The notes: a model not told the origin generated them from the sequence alone. A stretch of 64,000 nt of DNA from Bacteroidales bacterium (GCA_017545365.1 JAFWOP010000014.1:19589-83588), one strand, 5' to 3'; counted from the stretch's first letter, positions 1-10,200 are shown. Made by a program: numbers and translations.

Positions 1-504
1 TACCCCGAAGCCGAGCGTTACCTCAAGGTGGCTCGCGACCTGAACCCTCACAACCCCGATGTCCTCAACAACACTGGCCTCCTCTGCCTGGCTCAGAAAG
101 ATTACACCCTTGCCAAGTACTACTTTGAAGAAGCTAAGCGACAGGGCAGCTCCGATGCCGATGCCAACATCATCATCCTCAACCTGAAGCGTGGTAACTA
201 CGAAGAGGCCCAGAAGCTCATGAAAGGCACTTCCTGCAGCTACAATCTTGCTTTCTCGCAGCTTGAGAATGACGAGACCGATGCTTGCATCCGTACCCTC
301 AACTGCTGTCTCGACCAGACCGCCGAAGTAAACTACCTCCGTGCCGTGGCCTACGCCCGTCTTGGCGACCGCGAGAACTGCCTCAAAAATCTCCAGAACG
401 CTGTAGACATGGAGTATGAATTCAAGCGTAAAGCTGCTGTTGACGTAGAGTTCCGCGCCTATTGGAACGACCCCGATTTTAAATTGGTCATCAAACTCTA
501 CTAA
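1..504 (+). CDS. C-terminal part of a TPR-containing protein (5' end outside window)
   Basis: The frame is open from base 1 to the TAA at 502-504, so the gene begins before the window. The visible ~167 residues contain tetratricopeptide-like helical hairpins (for example NPHNPDVLNNTGLLCLAQKD, then a second set around AVAYARLGDRENCLKNLQNA). Such repeats bind other proteins. The missing N-terminus could carry a signal peptide or another domain, so location and partner are unknown. Bacteroidota have many long envelope proteins of this kind, but nothing in the visible part assigns one. A strong hairpin terminator follows the stop directly. Confidence 0.85.
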   Translation, partial: YPEAERYLKVARDLNPHNPDVLNNTGLLCLAQKDYTLAKYYFEEAKRQGSSDADANIIILNLKRGNYEEAQKLMKGTSCSYNLAFSQLENDETDACIRTLNCCLDQTAEVNYLRAVAYARLGDRENCLKNLQNAVDMEYEFKRKAAVDVEFRAYWNDPDFKLVIKLY

Positions 505-524
505 TCTTATTTCAATTTACCATA

Positions 525-564
525 AGATGTAGGAATGACGTTGTTCTTCCTACATCTTTTTTTT
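525..564 (+). terminator. Rho-independent terminator
   Basis: AGATGTAGGAA (525-535) pairs perfectly with TTCCTACATCT (547-557) around an 11-base loop, followed by a run of eight T. It ends the TPR gene. A longer pssA reading frame beginning at 535 would start inside this hairpin, which argues for the ATG at 577. Confidence 0.9.
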
Positions 565-576
565 GAGAACTGCGTC

Positions 577-1311
577 ATGAAATTATTACATTCTATCAAA
601 CGACAAATCCCAAATCTCATCACCCTCGGCAACCTCACTTGCGGCGTCATTGCCTCTTACTATGCCGCACAAGGCTATGGTGACCTTGCTGCTTACTTCA
701 TCATCGGGGGTATCTTCCTTGATTTCTTCGATGGCCTTGCCGCCCGTCTGTTGGGTGTGGCATCGCCTGTAGGCAAAGAGCTTGACTCCCTTGCTGATGT
801 GGTCACATCAGGCGTGGCGCCAGCCCTCATCCTTTTCAATATCCTTTATAGCACCCCCGAGTGGACTGCCAACCTCCGCTACCTTGCTCTCCTCATGCCC
901 GCATTTGCCGCCTACCGACTTGCCAAGTTCAACCTCGACACCCGCCAAAGCCACAGTTTCCTTGGCCTTCCTGCGCCTTCAAATGCCCTCATCTGGGTGG
1001 GTATCGCCTTTGCTTTTTACAATCCAAACTTAGATTTAGACTTACTGTTCAGCAACACAACGCTCATTGGCTTGACCATCCTCTCCCTCATCACCGACAT
1101 CTTAATGGTCAGCGAACTGCCCATGTTCTCCCTCAAATTCAACTTCAAAGAGCTCTCATGGAAGGCCAACCGTATCCAATACATCTTCCTTCTTGGCTGC
1201 GCCATTATCATCGCCCTCACCCGCCAATGGTACGCCATCACGCTCATCATCCTATGGTATATACTCTTCTCACTTCTAACCCAACGCAAGCATACCTCCC
1301 ATGAACAATAG
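577..1311 (+). CDS. pssA: CDP-diacylglycerol--serine O-phosphatidyltransferase
   Basis: Makes phosphatidylserine from CDP-diacylglycerol and L-serine in the inner membrane, the first step toward phosphatidylethanolamine. The CDP-alcohol phosphotransferase signature D-G-x2-A-R-x8-G-x3-D-x3-D is complete in the stretch DFFDGLAARLLG followed by GKELDSLAD. The rest is mostly hydrophobic, consistent with several membrane helices, and the 244-residue length suits the family. I start at ATG 577 (MKLLHSIKRQIPNL) because the in-frame ATG at 535 lies within the upstream terminator and this N-terminus resembles Bacteroidota PssA. The 3' end overlaps queA by 11 bases, so the two are probably co-transcribed. 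Confidence 0.93.
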   Translation: MKLLHSIKRQIPNLITLGNLTCGVIASYYAAQGYGDLAAYFIIGGIFLDFFDGLAARLLGVASPVGKELDSLADVVTSGVAPALILFNILYSTPEWTANLRYLALLMPAFAAYRLAKFNLDTRQSHSFLGLPAPSNALIWVGIAFAFYNPNLDLDLLFSNTTLIGLTILSLITDILMVSELPMFSLKFNFKELSWKANRIQYIFLLGCAIIIALTRQWYAITLIILWYILFSLLTQRKHTSHEQ

Positions 1312-2518
1312 CCCCAAATCTATCGCCATAGCCGACTACGACTACCCCCTGCCCGACGACCGCATAGCCAAATTCCCACTTGAGCAACGCGACCACTCCA
1401 AACTACTCGTCTACCAACAAGGTGTCATTTCTGAGAGCCAATTCTTCCACCTGCCAGAACTGCTGCCTGCCGACAGCCTACTAGTGTTCAACGACACAAA
1501 AGTTATCCACGCCCGACTTTTCTTCCAGAAGACTACGGGTTCCACCATCGAAGTCTTCTGCCTCGAACCATACCAGATGGCCGTTTCACAGGCCTTTGAA
1601 CAACGCAGCCAGTGCACATGGACCTGTTTCATCGGCAATAACAAGAAATGGAAAGAAGGCACCCTTTCGCGCGAAATTGACATAAACGGCAGAACCATCA
1701 CACTCAATGCCAGCCGCCAACAGGCGGTTGGCAACGCCTGGATAGTCGACTTCGATTGGGATGGCGGGGTCAGCTTTGCCGAAGTCATTGAACAAGCTGG
1801 GGTCATCCCCCTCCCACCCTACCTGCACCGCGAAGCCGTCAGCAGCGATAACGAACGTTACCAGACCGTATATGCCCGTCTGCAAGGGTCGGTTGCCGCC
1901 CCTACCGCCGGACTACACTTCACCTCAGAAGTGTTCAATGCTCTGCAAGCAAGACACATCGCTACCGACTTCATCACCCTCCACGTCGGAGCCGGAACCT
2001 TCAAACCCGTCAACACCACAACCATAGGCGAACATGTGATGCATGTTGAGAAGATTGAGATAGCACGCAAAAACATCCAGTGCATCCTTGAGCACCTACC
2101 CCACCCCGTCTTCCCTGTAGGCACCACATCTGTACGCACCATAGAATCAGTCTATTGGTTCGGTGTCAAGCTCAGTCAGAACCCCACACTTGATGCCATG
2201 CATATATTACAATGGGACCCTTACGAGCTCGAAGAGTTGCACATTAGTGCTGCAGAAGCCTACAGCAATGTGCTCAAGTGGATGGGCGACAATCAGACCG
2301 ACCAATTGGCGGGAGACACTCAGCTGATGATAGCCCCAGGGTATAAATATCATGTTATCAATGGTCTAATCACCAACTTTCACCAGCCAAAGAGTACCTT
2401 ATTACTTCTTGTCTCGGCTCTTATCGGTGATGCCTGGCGACAATGCTATCAATTCGCACTTGACCACGACTTCCGTTTCCTCAGCTACGGCGACAGCTGT
2501 CTCTTTTTTGCCGACTAA
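1301..2518 (+). CDS. queA: S-adenosylmethionine:tRNA ribosyltransferase-isomerase
   Basis: Transfers and isomerises the ribose of SAM onto 7-aminomethyl-7-deazaguanine in tRNA to give epoxyqueuosine, a late step of queuosine synthesis. Family hallmarks are visible: the N-terminal YDYPLPDDRIAKFPLEQRD, LVFNDTKVIHARL, and the conserved stretches PTAGLHFT, HVGAGTFKPV, GTTSVRTIES and ITNFHQPKSTLLLLVSALIG. At 405 residues it is somewhat longer than the ~340-350 of many bacterial QueA proteins, with extra sequence around residues 85-150. It overlaps pssA by 11 bases and is followed by comF after 15 bases, suggesting one transcript. Confidence 0.96.
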   Translation: MNNSPKSIAIADYDYPLPDDRIAKFPLEQRDHSKLLVYQQGVISESQFFHLPELLPADSLLVFNDTKVIHARLFFQKTTGSTIEVFCLEPYQMAVSQAFEQRSQCTWTCFIGNNKKWKEGTLSREIDINGRTITLNASRQQAVGNAWIVDFDWDGGVSFAEVIEQAGVIPLPPYLHREAVSSDNERYQTVYARLQGSVAAPTAGLHFTSEVFNALQARHIATDFITLHVGAGTFKPVNTTTIGEHVMHVEKIEIARKNIQCILEHLPHPVFPVGTTSVRTIESVYWFGVKLSQNPTLDAMHILQWDPYELEELHISAAEAYSNVLKWMGDNQTDQLAGDTQLMIAPGYKYHVINGLITNFHQPKSTLLLLVSALIGDAWRQCYQFALDHDFRFLSYGDSCLFFAD

Positions 2519-2533
2519 CGCTCCTCATTGTTT

Positions 2534-3217
2534 ATGTTTCGAGACTTCGTTCGTATCATCTTTCCAGACTTCTGCTGTCACTGCAACGAACCGCTAGTAG
2601 GTGACGAACGCTTTCTTTGTACTCGCTGTATGAGCAAGATACCCTGGAGCAACAATGCTGCCACTACAGACAATGAAACTGAATGCCGACTTGTCGGACA
2701 GATACCTCTCGAAGCTGCTGCCAGCCTACTCTATTTCCAAAAGGGGAATGTGGCACAAAGCATCATCCATCAAATTAAATACCATGGAAACACACAGTTG
2801 GCTCATCAGTATGGACACCTTCTGGGCAATACCCTCAAGGAGTCCGGCAGGTTTGACACGATTGACTACATCGTTCCGGTTCCTCTGCATTGGTTGCGCC
2901 AGTTGCGAAGAGGATACAACCAAAGCCAACTGCTCGCCCTCGCCATATCAGACGACCTTAATGTCCCTGTCGCAGACAAGAACCTCTATCGCCATCTCTA
3001 CACCTCATCCCAGACCCACAAAGACCGCCAGCAGCGGACACAAAATGTCTCATCAGCATTCCGAGTGCGCCATCCTGAAAAACTCGCTGGCAAACACATC
3101 CTTCTCATTGACGATGTCATCACCACTGGTGCCACTATCGAAGCTTGCTACCACGCACTCGAATCCATACCTGACATAAAAATCAGCATCACCGCCCTAG
3201 CCATAACAACACTATAG
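2534..3217 (+). CDS. comF: ComF family phosphoribosyltransferase-fold protein
   Basis: The N-terminus carries a CxxC...CxxC zinc-finger-like segment (CCHCNEPL, then LCTRCMSK), followed by a PRTase domain. That domain includes YIVPVPLHWLRQLRRGYNQS and the PRPP-binding loop ILLIDDVITTGAT. This is the architecture of ComF proteins, linked to DNA uptake in naturally competent bacteria. The exact reaction is unsettled, so a general nucleotide-salvage role is equally possible here. The frame is also open from a TTG at 2528, but the ATG at 2534 gives the normal N-terminus (MFRDFVRIIFPDFCC). It is likely the last gene of the pssA-queA-comF unit. Confidence 0.88.
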   Translation: MFRDFVRIIFPDFCCHCNEPLVGDERFLCTRCMSKIPWSNNAATTDNETECRLVGQIPLEAAASLLYFQKGNVAQSIIHQIKYHGNTQLAHQYGHLLGNTLKESGRFDTIDYIVPVPLHWLRQLRRGYNQSQLLALAISDDLNVPVADKNLYRHLYTSSQTHKDRQQRTQNVSSAFRVRHPEKLAGKHILLIDDVITTGATIEACYHALESIPDIKISITALAITTL

Positions 3218-3419
3218 CCTCGTTCCCCCATATAGGCTTCCTCCGCCTCAGGTAACATTACAAACCACTGTCTCGAACAAGGATGCACCACACCTTTGAC
3301 AAACAAAAACGAAAAAAATATTGCTGTTTCCGTTTTTTTTGGTATTTTAGTAGTTTGAAACACTGAGGACATTTTAATATATCACATTAATAATTAACCC
3401 ATTAAACAAAATTGACACT

Positions 3420-4127
3420 ATGAAATATAATCGCATACTTCTGAAATTGAGTGGCGAATCGCTCATGGGAAAGCAAAGTTATGGTATAGCACCCGAGATG
3501 CTGGAACAATATGCCAAGGACATCAAGACGGTGGTGGAACAGGGCGTTGAGGTCGCCATCGTGATTGGCGGCGGCAACATCTTCCGCGGACTGAGCGGTG
3601 CCTCGAAGGGCATGGACCGCGTGCAGGGTGACTATATGGGCATGCTTGCCACGCTCATCAACAGCATGGCTCTGCAGTCTGAACTGGAGAAGCAGGGCAT
3701 GAAGACCGAACTGCTTGGTGGCCTTGCCATTGAGCCCATTTGCAAAGAGATGTCGCGCCGCAGGGCCATCGAAGCGATGCAGGAAGGGCGCGTGGTGATT
3801 ATTGGTGGAGGTACCGGCAACCCGTTCTTCACTACCGACACTGCCTCAACCCTTAGAGCCATAGAGATTAAAGCCGATGTGATACTGAAAGGCACTAGAG
3901 TAGACGGTGTCTATACCGCTGACCCTGAGAAAGACCCCACGGCGACAAAGTATGAGACACTGACCTTTGCAGATGCCCTAGGCAAGAAACTAAAGATTAT
4001 GGATTTGACCGCCTTCGCTCTCTGTGAGGAAAACAACCTACCGATATATGTGTTCGACATGAACCAGCCGGGCAATCTGCTAAAAGTGGTCAAAGGCGAG
4101 GCGATTGGAACTTTGGTGAATGTGTGA
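3420..4127 (+). CDS. pyrH: Uridylate kinase (UMP kinase)
   Basis: Phosphorylates UMP to UDP with ATP in pyrimidine nucleotide synthesis; hexameric, cytosolic and essential in most bacteria. The amino-acid-kinase fold signatures are clear: KLSGESLMG at the N-terminus, GGGNIFRG at residues 50-57, GGGTGNPFFTTDTA, and KGTRVDGVYTADP. At 235 residues it has standard length. frr follows 81 bases later, as in many bacteria, where pyrH and frr lie together with translation genes. Upstream is a 200-base gap with A/T-rich sequence but no convincing TAnnTTTG promoter. Confidence 0.97.
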   Translation: MKYNRILLKLSGESLMGKQSYGIAPEMLEQYAKDIKTVVEQGVEVAIVIGGGNIFRGLSGASKGMDRVQGDYMGMLATLINSMALQSELEKQGMKTELLGGLAIEPICKEMSRRRAIEAMQEGRVVIIGGGTGNPFFTTDTASTLRAIEIKADVILKGTRVDGVYTADPEKDPTATKYETLTFADALGKKLKIMDLTAFALCEENNLPIYVFDMNQPGNLLKVVKGEAIGTLVNV

Positions 4128-4208
4128 ACGTGTAAATTCGTGAATTCGTGAATCGATTACCACAATAACAAATTAACGAGTTAACACATTAATAATATAC
4201 ATAATATC

Positions 4209-4772
4209 ATGAACGACTTATCAAAAGCCTGTATCGAAGAAGCGAAAAATAGCATGCAGAGTGCTATCAACTTCTTGAACAAAGAATTGGAGAAAATCCG
4301 CTCGGGCAAGGCAAACCCCGGAATGCTTGACGGCGTGAAAATCGACTACTACGGCACCCCGACAGAAATCAGCCAGGTGGCAAACATCAACACACCCGAC
4401 CCCCGCAGCATCATCATCCAGCCGTGGGAGAAGACCATCATCGGTGCCATCAACAAGGCCATCCTCGATGCCAATCTGGGCTTCACCCCTCGCCACGAGG
4501 GCGAGATTTTGCGCATCGTCATTCCCCCGATGACTGAGGAACGCCGCAGAGAGCTGACCAAGGCAGCACACGCCGAGGTGGAAAACAGTAAGGTGAACAT
4601 CCGCAACGCCCGCCGCAACGTGATGGACAAGGTGAAGAAACTGAAAGACAAGTCGGTGCCCGAAGACGAGGTGAAGCAGGTGGAGAAAGAGATACAAGAC
4701 ATCACCGACAAGTTCATTGGCGAGTGTGACAAGATATTCGCTGCCAAGGAGAAGGAGATTATGACCGTATAG
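4209..4772 (+). CDS. frr: Ribosome recycling factor
   Basis: Works with EF-G to split the post-termination ribosome. The three-helix-bundle sequence is typical: LEKIRSGKANPGMLDGVKID, YYGTPTEISQVANI, IIIQPWEKTIIGAI, and the C-terminal helix with RRNVMDKVKKLKDKSVPEDE. The length (187 residues) matches the family. The gene sits between pyrH and birA on the same strand. birA begins 10 bases after its stop, with a purine-rich GGACAGG as a possible ribosome-binding site. Confidence 0.97.
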   Translation: MNDLSKACIEEAKNSMQSAINFLNKELEKIRSGKANPGMLDGVKIDYYGTPTEISQVANINTPDPRSIIIQPWEKTIIGAINKAILDANLGFTPRHEGEILRIVIPPMTEERRRELTKAAHAEVENSKVNIRNARRNVMDKVKKLKDKSVPEDEVKQVEKEIQDITDKFIGECDKIFAAKEKEIMTV

Positions 4773-4782
4773 GTCGGACAGG

Positions 4783-5517
4783 ATGAAGATAGAGAAGTTC
4801 GACACCCTACCTTCTACCAACCAATATTGCGAACTCCTCGATCTCAACGAGACTGAGGAGTTCACCGTTATTGTTGCCCGCACACAGACTGCTGGTATCG
4901 GGCAACGGGGGAACCATTGGGAGGCCGAGCCAGGCAAAAACCTTACTTTCAGCCTAGTACTGAAACCCACATGGCTGCCCATCGCCGACCAATACCAGTT
5001 AACCAAGGCGGTGTCGCTGGGCATAGCCGACTACCTGATGCCACTCATTGAGGAAGGGGACAGGCGTGTGCGCATCAAGTGGCCTAACGACATATACGTG
5101 GACGACAAGAAGATTTGCGGCATACTGATAACCCACCGCATAGCAGGCGGACAGATAGCTGCCAGCGTGGTGGGTATTGGGCTGAATGTAAACCAAACAG
5201 ACTTCCCTGAGTGGGTACCCAACCCTACTTCGCTTTGCCTACTCAATAGACAGGAATGGCCTTTGGACGAAACGTTGGAGAAGATACTGGACTGCCTTGC
5301 CCACCGATATAACGAGTTGCGAGACAACCCTATCGGCACACTCGATGAGCCTTACCTGAACCTATTGCTCCGACGGGGAGAAAAAGCCCAATATGGATAT
5401 CAAGGGCAGACAATTACCGCCACCCTGTTGGACGTGAACAGATACGGACACCTACAGCTCGTCACCGACAAGGGGGAACGGCTGTCGTGCCAATTGAAAG
5501 AGATACAGTTTCTTTAA
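4783..5517 (+). CDS. birA: Biotin--[acetyl-CoA carboxylase] ligase
   Basis: Activates biotin as biotinyl-AMP and attaches it to carboxylase carrier proteins. Landmarks are the opening FDTLPSTNQYC, the biotinyl-AMP loop region QTAGIGQRGNHWE, NLTFSLVLKP, IKWPNDIYVDDKKICGILI and VGIGLNVNQ. The protein is 244 residues long and lacks the N-terminal DNA-binding domain of the E. coli repressor form, so it is probably enzyme only. In the first motif the usual GRG is replaced by GIGQRG, still with the conserved arginine. It closes the pyrH-frr-birA group and converges with the minus-strand lipoprotein gene 15 bases away. Confidence 0.92.
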   Translation: MKIEKFDTLPSTNQYCELLDLNETEEFTVIVARTQTAGIGQRGNHWEAEPGKNLTFSLVLKPTWLPIADQYQLTKAVSLGIADYLMPLIEEGDRRVRIKWPNDIYVDDKKICGILITHRIAGGQIAASVVGIGLNVNQTDFPEWVPNPTSLCLLNRQEWPLDETLEKILDCLAHRYNELRDNPIGTLDEPYLNLLLRRGEKAQYGYQGQTITATLLDVNRYGHLQLVTDKGERLSCQLKEIQFL

Positions 5518-5532
5518 GTGGTTGCCCTCAGA

Positions 5533-5997
5533 TTACTCCACAAGCATCATTGTACTGGCATTCTCACCCACTAGATTCCATACCCTTTCATCATCGGTGA
5601 CAATCCTTGCCCGCCTGTGGCTGTCGGCTTCAATCTTAATAGCCATATAACATGCACTATCGTAGACATATTCGTCCACCGCATAGGCAACGCCATGGTC
5701 ATCGTCATCCCACTCCAAATCACCAACCTTTAGAATCGCCCTTCCCGACAAAGAGTAATAGACATTCCCTTCGTACGACACAATTGAGTAATTGAACAAC
5801 AGTTCATTCCTTGAGACAGAGACCTCCAACGTTTGTTGGTGCTCCCCCTCAGGGTCCAGATACAATCCTTCCCAATCAACCGAACGAGCCCTTATTGCAG
5901 ATGAGCCCTCTGGCTTGGAGCCATCCGAGATGCCATTGCAGGAACAGGCAAATCCTATGGCACAAATCATCGCACCTATCAAAAGTAATCTTTTCAT
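5533..5997 (-). CDS. Small predicted lipoprotein, unknown function
   Basis: 154 residues. The signal peptide MKRLLLIGAMICAIGFACSC ends in a lipobox-like cysteine, so the protein is probably anchored to the outer membrane. The mature part is acidic and lacks a motif I recognise; it is likely beta-rich. The start codon (5995-5997) is one base from the stop of the preceding frameshifted lipoprotein gene, indicating translational coupling. It appears to be the last gene of the long minus-strand block that begins with the ECF sigma factor, though a promoter inside that block cannot be excluded. Confidence 0.75.
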   Translation of the reverse strand: MKRLLLIGAMICAIGFACSCNGISDGSKPEGSSAIRARSVDWEGLYLDPEGEHQQTLEVSVSRNELLFNYSIVSYEGNVYYSLSGRAILKVGDLEWDDDDHGVAYAVDEYVYDSACYMAIKIEADSHRRARIVTDDERVWNLVGENASTMMLVE

Positions 5998-5998
5998 A

Positions 5999-6399
5999 TC
6001 ACATTAAGCTAAGGTAATACACAAGGTGACCACCCACCGTATCATAGAAGCGGTACTGCTGTTGGTCGTCCTCTTGCATGTTGATATAATAGCCCGCGGT
6101 ATGCCTCAAATAGGGATAGCGTGGACTATGGGCAAAACGATGCTCTATCATTGTGCTATCGTAGGCAGCATTGCATGGGTTGAATGGCTCAGCGCAGTAG
6201 TATCCAACACATCGAAGATGACCACCTTCTCACCGTCGCCAGTGAATATCCATCGCTCCTGACGGTCGACGAACTTGACCTTGCCCATCAGGTGGGCATC
6301 CAACAGTTGTTCCATCGACCGCACTTCATGCCAACTACGACCGCAGGAGGAGAGGAGACATACAGCACCTAGTATCAATAGCTTTCTTATTAGTTTCAT
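5999..6399 (-). pseudogene. Small lipoprotein gene interrupted by a frameshift
   Basis: From ATG 6399 the frame gives a lipoprotein signal (MKLIRKLLILGAVCLLSSCG) and continues in a plausible protein up to about residue 65, then runs to an early stop at 6148. A second frame, open from about 6229 down to a TGA at 5999-6001, encodes protein-like sequence such as CNAAYDSTMIEHRF and ending in GGHLVYYLSLM. That stop lies one base from the start of the next gene. The total length, 401 bases, is one base short of a multiple of three. The simplest reading is one ~133-residue lipoprotein with a single-base loss, either real or a sequencing error, between about 6150 and 6229. Confidence 0.7.
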
Positions 6400-6401
6400 C
6401 G

Positions 6402-6692
6402 TTAATACCAATTTTCTTCATACAAGGTTTGAATCTCCTTCTGACAAAAAGGGCACGTCATCTTCACTTTAAGAGCATCCGACTCAAAAGAATGGTTGCA
6501 ATAGGGACATTCTATCTGGTAACGTCCACAGGTGCGGCAACGGCGGATGCACTTACGCTTTGCCATCTTTTGTCCTTTGAACAAAAGAGAAATGTGCTGG
6601 AGCCAATGTTCAAAGGCATAGACCTCTGGTCCCCATATAGAGGGACGGATGTCGAAAGGTAGTTTCTCGAAATGGCAGGTGTGTTTACTCAT
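6402..6692 (-). CDS. Small zinc-ribbon protein, unknown function
   Basis: 96 residues. The C-terminal half contains three cysteine pairs (CRTCG, CPYCN, CPFCQ) separated by ~10 and ~20 residues, a pattern of zinc-ribbon folds that bind nucleic acid or protein. The N-terminal half (a tryptophan-rich stretch around PSIWGPEVYAFEHWLQH) resembles nothing I know. There is no signal peptide, so it is probably cytoplasmic. It overlaps the TonB-C gene by 8 bases upstream and is followed two bases later by the frameshifted lipoprotein gene, so these small genes are almost certainly one operon. Confidence 0.7.
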   Translation of the reverse strand: MSKHTCHFEKLPFDIRPSIWGPEVYAFEHWLQHISLLFKGQKMAKRKCIRRCRTCGRYQIECPYCNHSFESDALKVKMTCPFCQKEIQTLYEENWY

Positions 6693-7176
6693 CTGGTACG
6701 GCCGATTTGTTGTAGCCTTGCGAAATCAGCTTAGCCTGCGTGCGACAACGTACCTCTTTGGATTCGAGTTCTTCATCATCGGCGAGAATGAAATTGACGG
6801 GAAGGCTGAACTGCACTCGGACAGGGTTGCCGTTTTTTCGCATTGCAGGCTTCCACCGAGGCATCGACTGGACCATTTTCACTACGGCCTCCCCACACCC
6901 ATAGCCTATGTCCTTCAGAAGCTTGATATTAGCAACAGACCCGTCCTTCCCAACAGTAAAAGAGACGTAGACCTTGCCTTCGATGTTCGCCTCACGAGCC
7001 TCCTTAGGGTACTCGACATTCATGCAGGCAAACATATACAGCTCCTCTAATCCACCAGGGAATTCTGCATCGGATTCGATGTCAGAATCATAATAGGAGA
7101 TGTCATCGTCGTCCTGCGCAATAGCAATATTTCCAATGAGGAACAATGATACAAAAAGAAGAAGGATTTTTTTCAT
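6685..7176 (-). CDS. Secreted protein with TonB C-terminal domain
   Basis: The signal peptide (MKKILLLFVSLFLIGNIAIA) precedes an acidic spacer. The TonB_C-type domain at about residues 40-130 contains FPGGLEELYMFACMNVEYPK, GKVYVSFTVGKDGSV and MPRWKPAMRKNGNPVRVQFS. In TonB this domain contacts the TonB box of outer-membrane receptors. Bacteroidota also carry many stand-alone secreted copies of unknown purpose, without the membrane anchor and proline-rich linker of true TonB, and this belongs to that group. It lies 54 bases after the three giant secreted paralogs on the same strand. Confidence 0.85.
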   Translation of the reverse strand: MKKILLLFVSLFLIGNIAIAQDDDDISYYDSDIESDAEFPGGLEELYMFACMNVEYPKEAREANIEGKVYVSFTVGKDGSVANIKLLKDIGYGCGEAVVKMVQSMPRWKPAMRKNGNPVRVQFSLPVNFILADDEELESKEVRCRTQAKLISQGYNKSAVPDE

Positions 7177-7230
7177 AAATGAAGCGTTTTGTGTATAACG
7201 CAGTAATGGCAGAAAAATTGTACAGCACGT

Positions 7231-10200
7231 CTACCGCAGCAATAGGACAGTGCCTGTGTGGGTTTGATAGCCTTGTTCCTGCTTGAGGCGATAGCGGCAG
7301 GTGTAGGCATATGCCTCTTGACGGCACTTGATGCCACCACTCGTGCCGTCCCAACCCTGCCCGATATCCGTTGTGTGGTACACCAACATACCACGACGGT
7401 CGTATATCCATATCTCAAAATCAGTGATGCCAACACCGCAAGCAGTGAAGCGGTTATTGATATCGCGGTCGGGAGTGAAAATGTTGGGAAAGTAGATTGA
7501 CTGCCAATCGACGGCAACTTTCTTACAAACAGACAGGTGACAGAAATTACGATACCCAACCATGCATATCTCAATCGTGTCGTCAGATAGAGAAAGATCC
7601 ACCACAGCAGTTGCACCGGCTTCTGGCCACAACATCCCATTCACATACCACTCGCGAGTGAGTATATTCTGGCTCAGGTCGGTGAGGGTAATACTGGAGT
7701 ACTCTGAAGAAGGATGCTCAGGATAGATGGAGAAATCCACAATGATGAGTTGGAGTGCTGTAGGGTCCAAATAGATGCTGTCAGTTGTAGGACATTGAGG
7801 GTCGTCAGGGTACCCAACTTGTACGTAATAATATGAAGGGTCATTGGCATGAATATAGTAAAGACTATCAGCAACAATTGTATCAATCCAGTTAGTTGCA
7901 TTGCCAGTCTGCCAGGTGTAATGGTAGCCTCCCCCAGCTTCAACAATGTAGTAAAGGTCCGAGTCGCAACTTTGATCTAAATCCAGTTGTGAGCGAGCCA
8001 TCTCACGCACATGCAGCGTATAGGTGATGATACTATCTGTACCAGCCTGATTGACAAACGAGAGCCTACGTCCTCCAGCCTCATTGAATATCAAGGTATC
8101 CCATACAAATGGCAGACTGGATTCGCAGATAGTGGTATCCTTCTCTGTCGAACAGCTGAGTTGTATGTTCAGTACACTGTCGCAACCATATATGCTTGAC
8201 ATCCGATATTCGTATCGACCTGGAGCCGTGAATGCGGTATCGCCTACTGGGTATTGAGAACCGACAGGGAGTGTGTCGCGCAACTCAATACTGTACCGAG
8301 ACATAGTCCACAGCTGCAAATTGACCAAAGAATCACATCCGTATTGGTTTAAAAAAGCCTGAGTGTAGTACCCCGGAAGAAAGTAGGCCTCATCCCCCAT
8401 AAACAAGGTGTCGCCCTTACAGATAGTATCGATAATCGTAGTAGGTGGCTCAGACAGTACGGTAAAAAAGAGGATATGTTCGACACAACTGTCCACATAG
8501 GAGTACTGCCCCGTCTGAGTAACGACCATATCGCCAAAACAATATGGCACTCCCCAACAAGAAGACACATATATGGTGTCGCTTGGAATGCTTACAGTAA
8601 AAGTCTGTGACACGGAATCAATACAGCTACCGTTGGCCAACATAGCGATGAGGGTTACCGTATGGGTGCCGTTGCTGAAGGCTCGAGTCACATTGGTGGC
8701 GGAATCTGTAGTCCCATCACTGAAATGCCACAGATAACGTTCACACGGCTCGGTGGTAAGTTGGGTATGCGCCGCATCAGTGGCAATCACACTCTCGTTT
8801 ACAAAACGGCGAACCGCAGTGCATCCGCCTACCGTTGTAGATGAAAAACGCGCCACAGGATAACGCATTCCCGCACGACAAACCACGGTGAAGCCGCAGT
8901 CGTTTCCTGCAAGTTGATATGTCGCATGGCAATAATACACTCCTGGCGTTGTAACATGCAGAGTATCGTCCGTGGATAATGTAACGGAAGGATTGTCGGC
9001 ACTATACCAGCGGTAGTTAAATCCTTTAGGTGCTCGAAAGGTATTTTCTGTACTGGCACCACAGACAGTGGATGTCAGACGCTTTGAAACTCCTTCCAAT
9101 GTGAAATAGACATACCCCCAATGATCACCTTCGCCACAATCGAAATTGGATATGGTCAGCCGGACAGTCTGGCCGTGCAAATCCCCAAGTTCTATTCCGT
9201 AGACAGCCCAATCGCGCCACAGGATGTCCGAACCTTCTCTTGCTGGCAGCCATCCCGATAGTGCACCCGAAACAAAAGTTGCGCTATAGCACGGCCCGGC
9301 AAGACTGTCGTCCATACTGGTAATTGTAAAAAGTACATGCGGCTGCGTATACTCTGGGTGCTCCGGGTTTTGCGCAACGATAGCATATCGCAACAATAGC
9401 AGGTCATAATCATTTGTATCAACGTGTAACGTATATGTAATACTTTCTTGTTCCCTCCCAGACCTGCTGTTTCCCAGCCGTACAGAAGAACAATATCCAA
9501 CAGGGATAGTTCGTAATTGATACTGAGTAATTAAGTCCCGCTCTGCAGTATCACAATGTACCGTATGGCGCGACCTATCAGACCGATAACCACTATCGAC
9601 CACTTCAATTTGAGCCGATGGACGAGTAAAGTTGCCTGTTCTGCATTCCACAAAATCGTCCCAAAGTGACGTGAAGGGGATGTTGGTGCAACTGGGCGCG
9701 ACTGTTCTAAACCGGATTGATGCATCCCCACTGATTTGCCCATTCTTACATATCGTTAACACCTGAACATTATACAGTGTACAACGCTGCAATCCATCAA
9801 TAATGATTGATGTGTCACGAATCACACGCTCGCTGTAAGTGCTATTGGGTCTGCCATAACGGATGATATAACAACTGTCGCTCGACATATGCGACCACGA
9901 CACTAATGCAGAATTGTAACCTACATGGCTGACTGTCAGCCCCGCCACATTGGCACAGACAGGCGTAAACTCATAGTACCGATATATGCCCGGCCACGAC
10001 AGGTTATTGGAATACAGCACCTGATTTGAAACCTCATGGCTGATTGGCGAGATGTTGATAAATCTAGACGAAGACCCTGTAAAGCCAATCGACCCCCTCC
10101 CTTGATTATCATTAACGGTATTGGCCCCATATACAAAGCGGACAGCCAACGTCGCCTCATCCAATTGAAGCTGGAAACGGCACTCCTGTAAAGTGTCAAC

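Noticed and set aside
535..576. Upstream start for pssA
   Set aside because: Lies inside a perfect terminator hairpin; ATG 577 gives the family-like N-terminus.
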